This document shows positions 1 to 5,422 of a stretch of 6,998 nt of DNA, one piece after another. Below the pieces are notes generated by a model, which ran no database searches, was not told where the DNA came from, and saw nothing but the letters and a program-made list of their open reading frames with translations. Origin of the DNA: Acidobacteriota bacterium. Its GTDB lineage: Bacteria; Acidobacteriota; Terriglobia; Terriglobales; Acidobacteriaceae. Within the stretch, counting starts at the first letter, position 1; the number at the start of each line of letters is the position of its first letter. A program made the position numbers and the translations under genes. The DNA lies in contig JAFAPG010000944.1 in assembly GCA_019247235.1 (NCBI GenBank), positions 1 through 6,998 of the forward strand, read 5' to 3'.

Positions 1-1150
1 CAATTTCGGCGATGAGACGGAGTAGCGCTTGGCGCAAGGCCATGAACTCGTCGCCATTTTCCTCGAGAAACTCCCGTCGATCGGCAAATCCAAATCGACC
101 TTCGCCCTCCGGTAGCAAGGCAAAAAATAGCAACGAGCGCTCGCGCAAATTCTTTACCGCTCGCGAAAGCGCTGGTGTCAAAGCGTGATTTAGTTCGAGC
201 GAAGCCTCGACGTCACGGCATAGCTCCTCAAGCCGCGCCGTACTTACAGCAATTCCAAAGTAATTCGCGGCTACCTCTTCCAGTTCATGCGCCTCGTCAA
301 AGATCACCACCCCGGCATCGGGCAAAATGCCTGCGTCGGCGGCATACTCCGCCTGCTGCTTGATCCCGAGATCGGCAAAGAAGAGATGATGATTGACAAT
401 GATGATGTCACTTTCGACGGCTCGGCGGCGCATCTCGGTAATGAAGCAGCGCTCCCAGGAGCTGCACTTCTGGCCGAGACACGAGTCGGAGCGGGCATCG
501 AGCTTATGCCAGAGAAGGCTTGATTCCGGCAACGACGCTAGCTCGGCACGGTCGCCTGTCTTTGTCATCTCCTCCCAAGCGGCAATGGCGCGATACTCAT
601 CGATTTCCGCGAGACCGCTCAGAACTGGGTGTTTGCTGAGGTCGTAAAGCTTCTTACGGCAGAGATAATTGTTGCGGCCCTTCATGTAGCAGACGCTGAG
701 CTTGCGCTTGCCATCGGGAAAGAGTGCGTTTTCTAAAAACGGTATGTCTTTATAGAACAATTGTTCTTGCAGGTTCTTGGTTCCGGTTGAGATGATCACG
801 CGCTTAGCGGAGCGAATCGCTGGCATCAGATAGGCGAGAGTTTTTCCGGTGCCGGTGCCGGCTTCAACGATCAGGTGGTGGCGAGCGGCGATTGCCTGTT
901 CGACGGCTTCGGCCATCTGCAACTGCGGACGTCGAAATTCATAGGCTTGATGGGTGCGCGACAATACTCCTTGGGGAGCAAAAAACTTATAGAGCGAGGG
1001 ATTGACCCCGTCGGACGACGAACCGTCTAGGCTCGAGTCTCGAGCCGGCTGGGAAGCGAGCGACACAAAGTAAGAATGTTTGCATAAGTAGCTAGCTACC
1101 GCAACCGCGATGGCATAATCGCCTTCCTCAAAGCTTTCCCTCCGACCCAC
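1..1150 (-). CDS. dinG: DinG/XPD-like Fe-S ATP-dependent DNA helicase, N-terminal part (cut by left edge)
   Basis: Superfamily 2 helicase of the DinG/YoaA/XPD type, expected to unwind 5'-tailed DNA, R-loops or G-quadruplex structures in the cytoplasm using ATP. Numbering from a GTG at 1150, 383 residues are visible. A Q-motif-like stretch (YEFRRPQLQMAEAV) precedes Walker A AGTGTGKT (97-104). KGRNNYLC ends in Cys164, and Cys224-X4-Cys229-X5-Cys235 completes the four-cysteine Fe-S site with the spacing known for DinG. VNHHLFF and the DEAH box (285-288) follow. The second motor domain (motifs IV-VI) lies beyond the left edge, since the family is usually about 640-720 residues. Start choice is uncertain. 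GTG at 1148-1150 has GAGGTG 9 bases upstream, whereas an in-frame ATG at 1214-1216 has only a weak GGGGA. The frame is closed by TGA at 1274-1276. The region between the start and the conserved SLYKFFAPQGVL (residues 1-45) is poorly conserved in appearance. Function is secure; the exact paralogue name (dinG or yoaA) is not. Confidence 0.9.
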   Translation of the reverse strand, partial: MGRRESFEEGDYAIAVAVASYLCKHSYFVSLASQPARDSSLDGSSSDGVNPSLYKFFAPQGVLSRTHQAYEFRRPQLQMAEAVEQAIAARHHLIVEAGTGTGKTLAYLMPAIRSAKRVIISTGTKNLQEQLFYKDIPFLENALFPDGKRKLSVCYMKGRNNYLCRKKLYDLSKHPVLSGLAEIDEYRAIAAWEEMTKTGDRAELASLPESSLLWHKLDARSDSCLGQKCSSWERCFITEMRRRAVESDIIIVNHHLFFADLGIKQQAEYAADAGILPDAGVVIFDEAHELEEVAANYFGIAVSTARLEELCRDVEASLELNHALTPALSRAVKNLRERSLLFFALLPEGEGRFGFADRREFLEENGDEFMALRQALLRLIAEI

Positions 1151-1159
1151 GGATCTATT

Positions 1160-1165
1160 CACCTC
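1160..1165 (-). promoter_or_regulatory. Ribosome binding site that favours the GTG start of the DinG-like gene
   Basis: On the minus strand the sequence reads GAGGTG, then nine bases, then GTG (1150-1148). This is a better Shine-Dalgarno arrangement than that of the ATG at 1216 or the GTG codons at 1162 and 1066, so I place the helicase start at 1150. If the ATG at 1216 is used instead, this motif is simply internal coding sequence. Confidence 0.4.
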
Positions 1166-1365
1166 GAGAGCTGCGTGCGTTGCAATGGGCGGCCTGACTG
1201 GCTGGTTTACGCCCATGCCCACTCGGTCCCCGAGAGTGGCGTGAGCTGGCGGCCACGGGCGGAGCTGCGCGCTTCAGAACATCTAAGCTCGGGTTAGAGG
1301 CGCCTGACGCGGCTTCGATCGAGGACATCTCGACAGGAGAATCTAGTTGTGGGGGAGATCAGTCC

Positions 1366-1371
1366 TATAAT
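1366..1371 (+). promoter_or_regulatory. Possible -10 box (TATAAT) upstream of der
   Basis: A perfect TATAAT consensus lies 76 bases before the der ATG in the divergent spacer 1151-1447. No good -35 is correctly spaced: the nearest TTG-containing hexamer (TTGTGG, 1347-1352) leaves only 13 bases. The promoter may depend on an activator or another element. The rest of the spacer holds no open frame or RNA gene that I can recognise. Confidence 0.3.
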
Positions 1372-1447
1372 AAGCAGCAGTACCCGCCGGACTTGACCGG
1401 CCCTGGCTCGTCACCCCTCGTACCGCTTCGACAAATAATCGAACCAA

Positions 1448-2911
1448 ATGCCGACTTCTCAGAAATCGACGCGAGCGCCCACGATAGTGATTGTTGGCCG
1501 GCCGAATGTTGGTAAATCCACACTGTTTAACCGTCTGCTAGGGTCCCGTCGTGCCATCGTCGGGGATGAGCCTGGAATTACTCGCGACCGCTTGTACGGC
1601 GAAGCTAATTGGCGCGGTCGTGATCTACGGCTAGTCGACACCGGAGGCATCGTGCCGGGACAGACTGAGTTGATTCCGGGAGAAATCTTCCGGCAAGCAC
1701 AAGTTGCGCTCGCTGAAGCAGATGTCGTCGTCCTGGTGGTCGATGGGCGGAGCGAATTGTCCGCTCCCGATTTGGAACTGGCGCGCCTGCTCCGCAAAAT
1801 CGGCAAACCCGTGTTGGTTGCCGTCAATAAGGCAGATTCATCCAAACAGGATCATCTCTCGCACGACTTCTATCAGCTGGGAATTCCCGCCATGGTCCCC
1901 GTCTCCGCCGAACACGGCCGCGGGGTTGATGAACTTTTGGATTCGATCTTAGACGTGCTGCGCATAGAGCAAGCATTGCTCCCCCCGGACAGGACCTCGA
2001 CGGTTGCACCCGCCGAGCCCAGGGCGAATAGGGGAGTGGGGGAAGCAAGTACCGAGGAAGAGCAGCTCCCTCTTGTTCGTGTGGCCATTATCGGTCATCC
2101 CAATGTGGGGAAATCGACATTGTTAAACCGACTTACAGGAATTGACCGAGCCATCGTTTCTCCCATTCCGGGAACGACACGCGATGCTGTCGATGAGACC
2201 GTCGAGCACCATGGCAAGAGATTCTGCTTCGTCGACACGGCCGGAATTCGGCGCAAGGGCAAGACCCATCTGATGGCCGAGAAGCTCTCGGTGGTGATGG
2301 CCCGTAAGCACCTGGAAGCGGCCGATATTGCGATACTGGTTATTGACGCCAGCGAAGGGGTGACAGCCCTCGATGCCGTGATTGGCGGCTACGCTCACGA
2401 GAGTGGCCGTTCCGTCATTATCGTAGTCAACAAGTGGGACCTGATCGTTAGCGGTAAAAAACGAGCGATTAGTCGGGCGCGAGTGGCGCGCATCCAGGAA
2501 AGTAAGCATCCGCATGATCGCGCCAGCTATGAGCAGCGCCTCCGCCGGGCTTTGAAGTTCTTAAATTACGCTCCCGTCCTTTTTATATCCGCGGCAACCG
2601 GCGAAGGCACTCAGAAAATCCTTGCCACCCTGGAACAAGTCGCAGCCGAGCGGGCAAAACGCATCACCACCGCCCAAATGAACCGCTTTCTTGAGCACAT
2701 CGACTTTTCCCGCGCGTCCGTTCCAGCACGACGGCAAGTGAAAATCTTATACGTGACCCAGGTCGCCACCGCGCCCCCAACTTTTGTGCTTTTCACCGAC
2801 CGGAAGGTGAAACTGCACTTCTCCTATGAGCGTTTTCTCGAGAACCAGATTCGCCGGGCCTTCGGATTCCTGGGTACGCCAATCTGGATTAAAGTCCGCG
2901 CGCGAATCTAG
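1448..2911 (+). CDS. der: Ribosome biogenesis GTPase Der (EngA)
   Basis: Essential double GTPase that binds the 50S precursor and promotes late large-subunit assembly. It has 487 residues, close to the usual 440-500. G domain 1 has GRPNVGKS (17-24), switch I GITRD (Thr45), DTGG (64-67), NKAD (127-130) and SA (153-154). An acidic linker (about 178-207) leads to G domain 2, with GHPNVGKS (216-223), PGTTRD (Thr244), DTAG (263-266), NKWD (328-331) and SA (381-382). The KH-like RNA-binding domain spans about 395-487 and ends in the typical GTPIWIKVRARI. An in-frame TAA at 1436-1438 means ATG 1448 is the first possible ATG start, yet no Shine-Dalgarno sequence precedes it. One oddity is a basic segment of about 20 residues (roughly 338-358) after NKWD that compact Der proteins such as that of E. 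coli appear to lack. The gene is divergent from the helicase and convergent with exbD. Identity is secure. Confidence 0.97.
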   Translation: MPTSQKSTRAPTIVIVGRPNVGKSTLFNRLLGSRRAIVGDEPGITRDRLYGEANWRGRDLRLVDTGGIVPGQTELIPGEIFRQAQVALAEADVVVLVVDGRSELSAPDLELARLLRKIGKPVLVAVNKADSSKQDHLSHDFYQLGIPAMVPVSAEHGRGVDELLDSILDVLRIEQALLPPDRTSTVAPAEPRANRGVGEASTEEEQLPLVRVAIIGHPNVGKSTLLNRLTGIDRAIVSPIPGTTRDAVDETVEHHGKRFCFVDTAGIRRKGKTHLMAEKLSVVMARKHLEAADIAILVIDASEGVTALDAVIGGYAHESGRSVIIVVNKWDLIVSGKKRAISRARVARIQESKHPHDRASYEQRLRRALKFLNYAPVLFISAATGEGTQKILATLEQVAAERAKRITTAQMNRFLEHIDFSRASVPARRQVKILYVTQVATAPPTFVLFTDRKVKLHFSYERFLENQIRRAFGFLGTPIWIKVRARI

Positions 2912-2984
2912 ACTGCCGCCGGCCACACGGCGTAAACCTTAAGCGAACAGCATTGAGCTCCTAATTTCCCCCGGGCAGATAAGA

Positions 2985-3422
2985 TCACAACGGCGGAGTG
3001 TTCGATTTTGTCAATAGTCCGATTTTGTCTACTCCGGAGTTTCGCGCGATCGCAATCGCTTCGGCTACGTATTCAAAATCGATAGAGTCGTCGCCTTGGA
3101 CAAACGCCACACGTTCGGCGCGCTGTTTGAATATTTCCCCCAGCCGCTCGCCCAGCTTTGCCCAGGTCACGTCTTGGTTGTTGATTTTGAGCGCCGGCGG
3201 CTTATTCTCTCCCGCCCATCCAACCTCGATGACAATGGTACGCACCGCTTCCGTTGAACCATGATCGTTGGCCGGCCGGGGAATCTCGGCCTCAAGGCCC
3301 TTCTGTTTCGACATCGAGACCACGACCATAAAAACGATGATCAGCACCAACAACACATCAATCATCGGCGTGATGTTGATCTCCGATTTAAGCGCACCCG
3401 GGCCTGGGGTCGAGAATGCCAT
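2985..3422 (-). CDS. ExbD/TolR-family biopolymer transport protein
   Basis: Inner-membrane protein of the ExbD/TolR family. With an ExbB/TolQ partner these form proton-driven motors that energise outer-membrane uptake or envelope integrity. It has 145 residues, the usual ExbD length. A short cytoplasmic N-terminus carries the signature EINITPMIDVLLVLIIVFMV, whose Asp22 matches the essential membrane aspartate (Asp25 of E. coli ExbD). One transmembrane helix (about 21-38) is followed by a periplasmic domain (about 45-145) with the typical late motif VAEAIAIARNSGVDKIGLLT. An AGAGGAG ribosome site sits 8 bases before the ATG. It is the third gene of the minus-strand set, 116 bases after lemA, and ends 73 bases from the convergent der stop. 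No exbB/tolQ gene is in the window, so its motor partner must be encoded elsewhere or it works differently. The family is certain; the subtype and cargo are unknown. Confidence 0.93.
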   Translation of the reverse strand: MAFSTPGPGALKSEINITPMIDVLLVLIIVFMVVVSMSKQKGLEAEIPRPANDHGSTEAVRTIVIEVGWAGENKPPALKINNQDVTWAKLGERLGEIFKQRAERVAFVQGDDSIDFEYVAEAIAIARNSGVDKIGLLTKSNTPPL

Positions 3423-3430
3423 CTCAGTTG

Positions 3431-3437
3431 CTCCTCT
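3431..3437 (-). promoter_or_regulatory. Strong ribosome binding site for the exbD-like gene
   Basis: AGAGGAG on the minus strand is followed by an 8-base spacer and the ATG at 3422. It supports this start and indicates independent efficient translation of exbD, despite the long gap from lemA. Confidence 0.65.
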
Positions 3438-3513
3438 ATAGCGCGCGCGTCTTTGTCATTGGACAATCCGGGTGGCCCAGGAGTTCCCAGAATCGGGGTA
3501 GAAACAGATTTGT

Positions 3514-3532
3514 GCTCGCAGGCGAGCGCCTG
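3514..3532 (-). repeat. Two overlapping, mutually exclusive inverted repeats after the lemA stop
   Basis: GCTCGC-AG-GCGAGC (3514-3527) and CAGGCG-AG-CGCCTG (3519-3532) are both perfect and share nine bases, so only one can fold at a time. The lemA stop codon is at 3541-3539, seven bases before the first arm in the direction of transcription. As RNA each would form a five-pair stem with a four-base loop. No T-run follows, so a classical intrinsic terminator is unlikely. A processing or attenuation element between lemA and exbD is possible. Confidence 0.4.
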
Positions 3533-3538
3533 GACGAT

Positions 3539-4108
3539 CTACTTGGTGGCGGCGAATGTCAGCGCAACATCGCCTTTGTCAGCTTCATCTACTTTCAGCA
3601 GAGCGCGCGGGGTCAGGCGCATGAAAGCCGCCACGAAAGTATCCGGCACCTGCTGAATGCGAACATTAAAACTATTCATGCAGTCGTTATAGAATTCCCG
3701 CCGATCGGCGATCTGGTTTTCAAGCTGGGTGATGCGTTGCTCGAGTTCGAGGAAGTTTCCGTTGGCTTTTAGCTGCGGATAGTTCTCCGCTACCGCGAAG
3801 AATCCACGCAGCGCAGAGGTTAGACTCTGGTCAGCCTGGGCCTTCTGATCGACGGTGACCGCCTGCTGAAATTGACTACGCGCTTGGGTAACTTTGATGA
3901 GGGTGTCGCGCTCAAACTCCATGTAACCTTTGGTAACCTCGAGGAGCTTGGTGAGTTCATCATGTCTTTGCTTTAGCAAGACATCGATATTGGCCCAGGC
4001 CTTGTCGGTGTCGTTCTTCAGTGTGACCAAGCCATTGTAGAGGGTAATTAAATAAACAAAACAAGCTACGACAGCAAAGACAAACCCTAGCAGTATGATC
4101 AAAGACAT
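3539..4108 (-). CDS. LemA family protein
   Basis: Small membrane-anchored helical protein of the LemA family, whose biochemical role is unresolved. It has 189 residues, the usual length. A hydrophobic N-terminal segment (about 2-23) places the rest outside or beside the membrane. It is followed by the family signature YNGLVTLKNDTDKAWANIDV (24-43) and then by LLKQRHDELTKLLEVTKGYM. A second signature, ENYPQLKANGNFLELEQRI (108-126), leads into ENQIADRREFYND, and the protein finishes with FNVRIQQVPDTFVAAFM. Almost the entire chain after residue 30 looks like long helices, consistent with the four-helix LemA fold. A GGGAG ribosome site lies 6 bases before the ATG. The gene starts 28 bases after the GIDE gene, an operon spacing, and LemA next to GIDE-domain genes is, to my knowledge, a recurring bacterial arrangement. 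The family call is secure; the function is unknown. Confidence 0.95.
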   Translation of the reverse strand: MSLIILLGFVFAVVACFVYLITLYNGLVTLKNDTDKAWANIDVLLKQRHDELTKLLEVTKGYMEFERDTLIKVTQARSQFQQAVTVDQKAQADQSLTSALRGFFAVAENYPQLKANGNFLELEQRITQLENQIADRREFYNDCMNSFNVRIQQVPDTFVAAFMRLTPRALLKVDEADKGDVALTFAATK

Positions 4109-4114
4109 AGAATT

Positions 4115-4119
4115 CTCCC
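4115..4119 (-). promoter_or_regulatory. Ribosome binding site for the lemA-like gene
   Basis: GGGAG lies six bases before the ATG (4108) inside the 28-base GIDE-lemA gap. It supports the chosen start and cotranscription with the upstream gene. Confidence 0.55.
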
Positions 4120-4136
4120 AAGCCGATCGCGAACCT

Positions 4137-5198
4137 TCACAGCCGACCGAGGTGTGCGAGTAACCAGTAGAGGCATCCCAGGGTCAGCACAGGTCCACCC
4201 CAAATCATCAGCGTGGATTTCCAACCCAGAGAAGCCACCACCTCACGCTGGCTTCGCCAGGAGATAAAAAACGCCGGCTGGTGTGTGCCTTTCATTAAAA
4301 CCACGCTGGGGTGGAGGTCGAAGTCCTCTTCTCCGACATCGCCATTCGCTTCGCTTTCCGCAGCCGTGGTCATGACGCTGGCGCTTGCATTCTCGCCTGT
4401 AATGGAGCTTAAGGGGGTAGGATTCCATGCCGCCGGGCTGTGAATTCCCGCCTTCATCAGCGCCGCTGCCACCTTCTGCTGCTGGGTCATAGCGCGCAAC
4501 GGAAGCTGCTCCTGTCGAGGCGACAAACGGATAATTTCAGGAGTGTTACGCGCCTCGGAAGCATTGCGGATGTTAACCGCTTCGGAGCGCTGCGCCCCCG
4601 ATGGGACCACGCTAGCATCGATTCCCGGGTTTTGTGACAAGGTTCCAAGCACAAAGAGGAAATTCTTGGGCTTAATGGTGTACTCTTCCACCTTGATTTG
4701 CCGGCTCAGGTTAGCCCGGTTGCGGATTAGAAAATCCTTAACCGACCCAGACATTTGCGTTCCCTCGGAGAATATCGATTCCCGATATTGTTCCTGGAGG
4801 TCACGGTGCAAGTCCATCTCTGCCGCGCGCGGGTCGACCAGGACCTTATCGGTTCCATCATCGAGATAAAAAGGGACGTGGAGGGTTTCTTCCGCCAACT
4901 TGACCCAATCGCGCTTCTTGCCGTTCTCGCGCAATTCCCAGGCCATTGCGCGGTAGTAGTAGCAGGAGCGGGCCTGCAAAGGCGAAATGACCACATGCGG
5001 ACCCGTAGCTTGGCCGCTGATCTCGACGAGTCCCATCGAGGCACTGCGGATTTTTGAGGCCGGAGTGTCGAGAATCAGCCGCTTGCGCTGAAGCAGCACA
5101 AAACCACGCGAAAACCAATAGATGCCGGCGACGATGCCGATGCCCGCCCAGAGTAATAGTCTTACGTCATAAACCACAAACATTGCCGATTGCGGCAT
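4137..5198 (-). CDS. GIDE (BAM-like) domain membrane protein without a RING finger
   Basis: 353 residues. Helix 1 is about 12-36 and helix 2 about 328-349, so the protein probably spans the membrane twice. Between them is a GIDE-type domain (about 53-188), recognised by SMGLVEISGQA, SPLQARSCYYYR, a WVKLAEET strand, VPFYLDDGTDKVLVDPRAAE and the closing EEYTIKPKNFLFVLGT. A low-complexity, probably disordered stretch (about 195-290) follows, and then HPSVVLMKGTHQPAFFISWRSQREVVASLGWKS next to the last helix. Families of this kind are often auto-named E3 ubiquitin ligase after human MUL1/MAPL. Here there are only two cysteines (79 and 342), so no RING finger and no ligase activity can be claimed. 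It is first in the set with lemA and exbD. The start is MPQSAM (5198) or the second Met (5183), neither with a clear ribosome site. Domain identity is likely; its role is unknown. Confidence 0.82.
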   Translation of the reverse strand: MPQSAMFVVYDVRLLLWAGIGIVAGIYWFSRGFVLLQRKRLILDTPASKIRSASMGLVEISGQATGPHVVISPLQARSCYYYRAMAWELRENGKKRDWVKLAEETLHVPFYLDDGTDKVLVDPRAAEMDLHRDLQEQYRESIFSEGTQMSGSVKDFLIRNRANLSRQIKVEEYTIKPKNFLFVLGTLSQNPGIDASVVPSGAQRSEAVNIRNASEARNTPEIIRLSPRQEQLPLRAMTQQQKVAAALMKAGIHSPAAWNPTPLSSITGENASASVMTTAAESEANGDVGEEDFDLHPSVVLMKGTHQPAFFISWRSQREVVASLGWKSTLMIWGGPVLTLGCLYWLLAHLGRL

Positions 5199-5204
5199 GA
5201 ATTC

Positions 5205-5242
5205 GCTCGTAATTCCCAGTACACTCCGGGCTGGCTACGAGC
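5205..5242 (-). repeat. Inverted repeat in the leader of the GIDE gene
   Basis: GCTCGTA (5205-5211) and TACGAGC (5236-5242) are perfect 7-base inverted arms around a 24-base interior. The interior contains a further CCAG/CTGG pairing. If it is transcribed toward the GIDE gene, this leader hairpin would end only six bases before the ATG and would contain the sole purine-rich GGGAA, so it could limit ribosome access. A chance match is possible at this arm length. Confidence 0.25.
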
Positions 5243-5302
5243 TTACCTTTCGAAAAACTGCTTGGCAGCTGAAACCGTTCGTCTAGGCTTACTTGGGTAA
5301 TG

Positions 5303-5320
5303 GCGGGACACTCGTCCCGC
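5303..5320. repeat. GC-rich perfect hairpin, possible dispersed repeat or operator
   Basis: GCGGGAC-ACTC-GTCCCGC is a perfect seven-pair stem with a four-base loop. It lies in the middle of the divergent spacer 5199-5422, 103 bases before the repeat-protein ATG and 105 before the GIDE start. No T-run lies on either side, and no gene ends here, so it is not a terminator. A REP-like dispersed palindrome or a protein binding site are the alternatives. Confidence 0.5.
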
Positions 5321-5359
5321 GCGCGAATGACCTTCGTAACCGGGAATTCGGGTGCCGCG

Positions 5360-5388
5360 TTGTGACTCCTTCTGAGACTCCCTAGAAT
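5360..5388 (+). promoter_or_regulatory. Sigma70-like promoter for the helical-repeat protein gene
   Basis: TTGTGA (5360-5365, 4 of 6 consensus bases) and TAGAAT (5383-5388, 5 of 6) are separated by exactly 17 bases. Transcription would start near 5395, giving a leader of about 28 bases to the ATG at 5423. There is no Shine-Dalgarno sequence in that leader. Confidence 0.5.
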
Positions 5389-5422
5389 CCTTAGCTGGAT
5401 TAATCCGCATTCTGTTTTCCCA

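Noticed and set aside
175..647. Several short open frames on both strands (for example 175-363, 287-523, 393-647 plus, 304-498 minus)
   Set aside because: They lie inside the minus-strand helicase frame, which shows continuous conserved helicase motifs including the four cysteines and DEAH box. Their own translations are arginine-, serine- or alanine-rich without any family signal.
1459..2515. Antisense frames of 128-130 codons within der (1459-1845 and 2123-2515 minus)
   Set aside because: They are shadows of a well-conserved GTPase coding frame and contain no recognisable domain or ribosome site.
2917..2932. CGCCG-6-CGGCG inverted repeat six bases after the der stop, as a terminator
   Set aside because: The stem is only five pairs and there is no T-run on either strand, so I cannot call an intrinsic terminator in this convergent spacer.
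3441..3449. GCGCGCGCG alternating tract upstream of exbD
   Set aside because: It is too short to claim Z-DNA or a phase-variable repeat.
3435..3466. TTGTCC ... TATAGA as a promoter for exbD, with the TTGTC-4-GACAA inverted repeat (3453-3466)
   Set aside because: The spacing is 20 bases and the -10 would overlap the exbD ribosome site, leaving no leader. The five-base inverted repeat alone is within chance expectation.
3261..3772. Plus-strand frames 3261-3656 and 3416-3772 crossing the lemA-exbD gap
   Set aside because: Most of their length is antisense to exbD and lemA, whose family signatures are clear. The translations look like reverse-frame composition.
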